From Henricia sp. BOLD:AAB3569 (taxonomy: Eukaryota > Echinodermata > Asteroidea > Spinulosida > Echinasteridae): a stretch of DNA of 64,000 nt. Under the pieces are notes generated by a model. That model ran no database searches. It saw only the letters and a program-made list of their open reading frames with translations, and was not told where the DNA came from. The translations under genes and the position numbers were made by a program. The first letter of the stretch is position 1, and each line of letters opens with the position of its first letter. Shown here piece after piece: positions 61,962 through 64,000 of the stretch. The stretch spans positions 186,001 to 250,000 of the forward strand of contig JBBELK010000068.1 in assembly GCA_037783545.1 (NCBI GenBank), in the 5' to 3' direction.

Positions 61962-63290
61962 TCATCGTCGTACGCCAGAGGCGCCTTGGCGGCTATGACT
62001 TCTTAGCACCATTGAAGTTGATCTGGTTCCATGTTCCTTCTGTGGCATGGGGGCACGAGCTGCTGCGTCGTCGGCGAGAGCTGCTGCCGGCTTTCCGGAC
62101 CATCGTCGCAGTCCATCCATCCATCGCAGACGCGGCCTGCCTGGAGTGGGGCGTGCGTCAGTCGGCAGACCAGTGATCAGGGCTGGGTTGTTTGTGTTAC
62201 GCTGGAAATGCCCCAGCCACGTCCATTGCTGGTTCATCAGAGTGGCCTCAGTGAGTTGCCAGCGATCGCCTATACGTTGTCCAAGTTCAGTGTTTGAGAC
62301 GAAGTCGCTCCAAACGACACCAAGCAGCTTCCTCCACATGGTTCTGCCAAACGCGTCTATTGAATTTGCGCTTGTGGTGCTGACTGTCCAGGTCGATGAC
62401 CCATACATCATTTTTGAGAGAATGAGCGCTCTGGCGAGGTGGAGCTTTGTTTCGATGCGTATACGTGATTTCTGGAGGTAGATGCATGAGTTCAAGGCAC
62501 TCTTTGCGATGGCGATGCGGGAGCGAATCTCGGTGGAGTCATCTAGGGTGTTGTTGATGCTGCAGCCCAGGTATCGGAAATTGGTAGTCGACTTGATGGG
62601 GTTGCCATGGAGAGTGACTGGAACGTCTGGAGCGTTCAGTGCTAGGTGTTCGGTTTTTCCTGGATGAAGTTTCAAACCATAGGAGTTGGCAATGAGGTCG
62701 AGCTTATCCAGCATAAAAGTGGCATATTCTGCAGAGCGCGCAAGTAGCACCAGGTCGTCGGCGTATCTCAGTTCCCAGTACTTGTCACCACTGACATCTG
62801 GAGGGAGTAGATGTGACACCTCTTCTTTCCACTCTCGCATCATCGCTTCTGTGTATAAGTTGAAAAGCACAGGAGACAGGGGGCAGCCCTGGCGTACACC
62901 AACTGGCGTCTCAAAGCATTCAGTGGTTAGGCCTTTCCAGGAGAGCGAACCGTGTGCGCCGTTGTAGAGATTGGCGATGAGACGGGAGGTTTCCGGCATA
63001 ACTCCATACGAGTCGATGATTTCCAGCATTTTGCGGTGGATCACAGAATCGAACGCTTTACGAAAGTCAACGAAGACCATGTGAAGCTGTCTACGAGCTG
63101 CCATGTGAGCTTGGCTGATAAGCTTGAGTGTGAATATCGCATCGGTGGTGGACTTGCCGGCGCTGAACCCACACTGAGTTTCGCTGACGGCGACTTTGGC
63201 GACACGGTTGAGATCCTCCAACATGATGTTCAGCATGATCTTGCTTGCGTGTGTAATCAAAGCTAGAGTCCGATAGTTACCGCAGTCGCC
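61962..63290 (-). pseudogene. LINE reverse transcriptase, C-terminal frame
   Basis: From about 63290 the frame reads IKKGDNGDCGNYRTLALI, then CGFSAGKSTTDAIF, FVDFRKAFDSV, GVRQGCPLSPVLFN and the catalytic YADDLVLLAR. After the RT come LHPGKTEHL, NFRYLGCSINN, and a C-terminal WLGHFQRN and PGRPRLRWMDGLRRW. All RT core motifs are present. It is separated from the preceding frame by one frameshift, so the copy is inactive as written unless that is a sequence error. Confidence 0.82.
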
Positions 63291-63303
63291 GTTGTCACCT
63301 TTC

Positions 63304-63987
63304 TTAATTGTACAGTGCGATGTAATTAGACATCAGCGCAGAGGGTGGCCAGTTGCCCGTGGTCCAGATGCGGTTGATGGCGCGTTGGATTGCAGAAAAC
63401 ACGAGTGGGTCATCAAGCATAGCCTTCAGAAACTCCGCTTGAACTCCGTCCGAGCCAGCAGCTCTTCCATTCTTAAGGCGGGAGATGGCGCGTCTGACGA
63501 CATCGGCGGGTAGAGGTGCAGCTGCAAATTGGTGTGGCGAGTACGGTGCGCGTTGTAGGTTAGACTGGAATAGGCCCTGAGCATATTCATGCCATCTTTT
63601 GATTTCATCCTCAGGGGAGTCGCAGAGATTGCCGTTGCTGAGCTTAATGGTGGCTTCCGGCTTACGTGGATCTCCTACCAGGCTCTTCGTGGTTTTGAAC
63701 AGAAGGGCAGAATCGTTGCGGTGGAATGCGTCGTTGATTTCATCCGCCTTTTTGAGCAGCCATGTGTCGAGGTCCTTGTCGCACGCTGCCCTCACTTGAT
63801 TCTTGAGCAGACGGTATTGAGGGGTACCCGTCGCCTTCCGCTTCTTTTCAATCAGATCGATCGTTTCGGGTGTAATGTGCGGTTTCGACTTGTTTCGTCT
63901 GATGGGGCCACAGAATTTGAGTGCGGCATCATGGATAGCAGAGGTGATATCCTCCAAATCATCTGATGTGGCGATGCGGTTTTTCAC
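63304..63987 (-). pseudogene. LINE reverse transcriptase, N-terminal frame
   Basis: Continues the same protein upstream: LEDITSAIHDAALKFCG, LIEKKRKATG, ALLFKTTKSLVGD and RLKNGRAAGSDGVQAEFLK, the linker between endonuclease and RT. It ends at TAA after SNYIALYN at about 63304, where a one-base insertion would explain the loss of frame. Confidence 0.8.
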
Positions 63988-64000
63988 TTCCGTCTGCAGG

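Larger units (their letters stand above)
61962..64000 (-). mobile_element. LINE (RTE/Ingi-like) 3' part, cut by window end
   Basis: The RT-encoding 3' part of a non-LTR retrotransposon; its 3' end has a short GAT-type repeat (plus ATCATCATCGTCG at 61958-61972). The endonuclease part would be beyond 64000. Class is inferred from the RT and C-terminal motifs and from the absence of an RNase H domain. Confidence 0.8.

Noticed and set aside
62031-63266. Several plus-strand frames of 60-144 codons
   Set aside because: Shadows of the minus-strand LINE RT.

Overview
The window is animal nuclear DNA: spliced genes with GT-AG introns, tRNA-headed SINEs, LINEs, a BEL/Pao LTR retrotransposon, an autonomous PIF/Harbinger transposon and very many hairpin MITEs and foldbacks. 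The mix of an MS4A-type four-span gene, a C-type lectin gene and frequent short motifs such as TACATGTA and TAGGCCTA suggests a marine invertebrate deuterostome (echinoderm, hemichordate or cephalochordate). That assignment is inference; no species can be fixed from the sequence alone.

Two host genes can be reconstructed exon by exon. On the minus strand, 26700 to 21296 encodes a 196-residue MS4A (CD20-like) four-transmembrane protein in five coding exons, all joined at phase 0, with a poly(A) signal downstream. On the plus strand, 35178 to 57883 encodes a 311-residue secreted protein in nine exons: signal peptide, short acidic segment ending Lys-Arg, C-type lectin domain 1 with EPN and WND sugar/Ca2+ motifs, Gly/Ser linker, and C-type lectin domain 2 in which those motifs have become KPD and WGD. 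All eight splice junctions keep frame.

Layout: 1-4325, decayed BEL/Pao gag-pol on the minus strand. 4330-17200, intergenic DNA with foldbacks, minisatellites, MITEs and an RT-type polyprotein fragment at 7766-8175. 17201-20648, complete Harbinger element with TTA target duplication, transposase on plus and three-exon SANT/Myb protein on minus. 21185-26750, MS4A gene. 25266-26488, foldback with ~415-bp arms. 26750-35070, gene-poor DNA with SINEs, a TTAA element and MITEs. 35069-57946, lectin gene; its introns carry a minisatellite, a foldback with ~960-bp arms, two larger TIR elements, SINE and MITE copies, and a complete 7.58-kb BEL/Pao element (45863-53445). 57947-61960, MITEs, SINE and low-complexity DNA. 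61962-64000, a LINE on the minus strand cut by the window edge.

The most notable points are: the BEL element in lectin intron 6 is very young (693-bp LTRs with one difference seen, perfect 5-bp target duplication AATGG, near-intact gag and pol) and lies antisense to its host gene; its gag and pol are joined by a -1 frame offset at a run of five C; the Harbinger element is complete except for one apparent 1-base deletion; and the lectin pairs one canonical mannose-type domain with one that has lost the canonical Ca2+ ligands.
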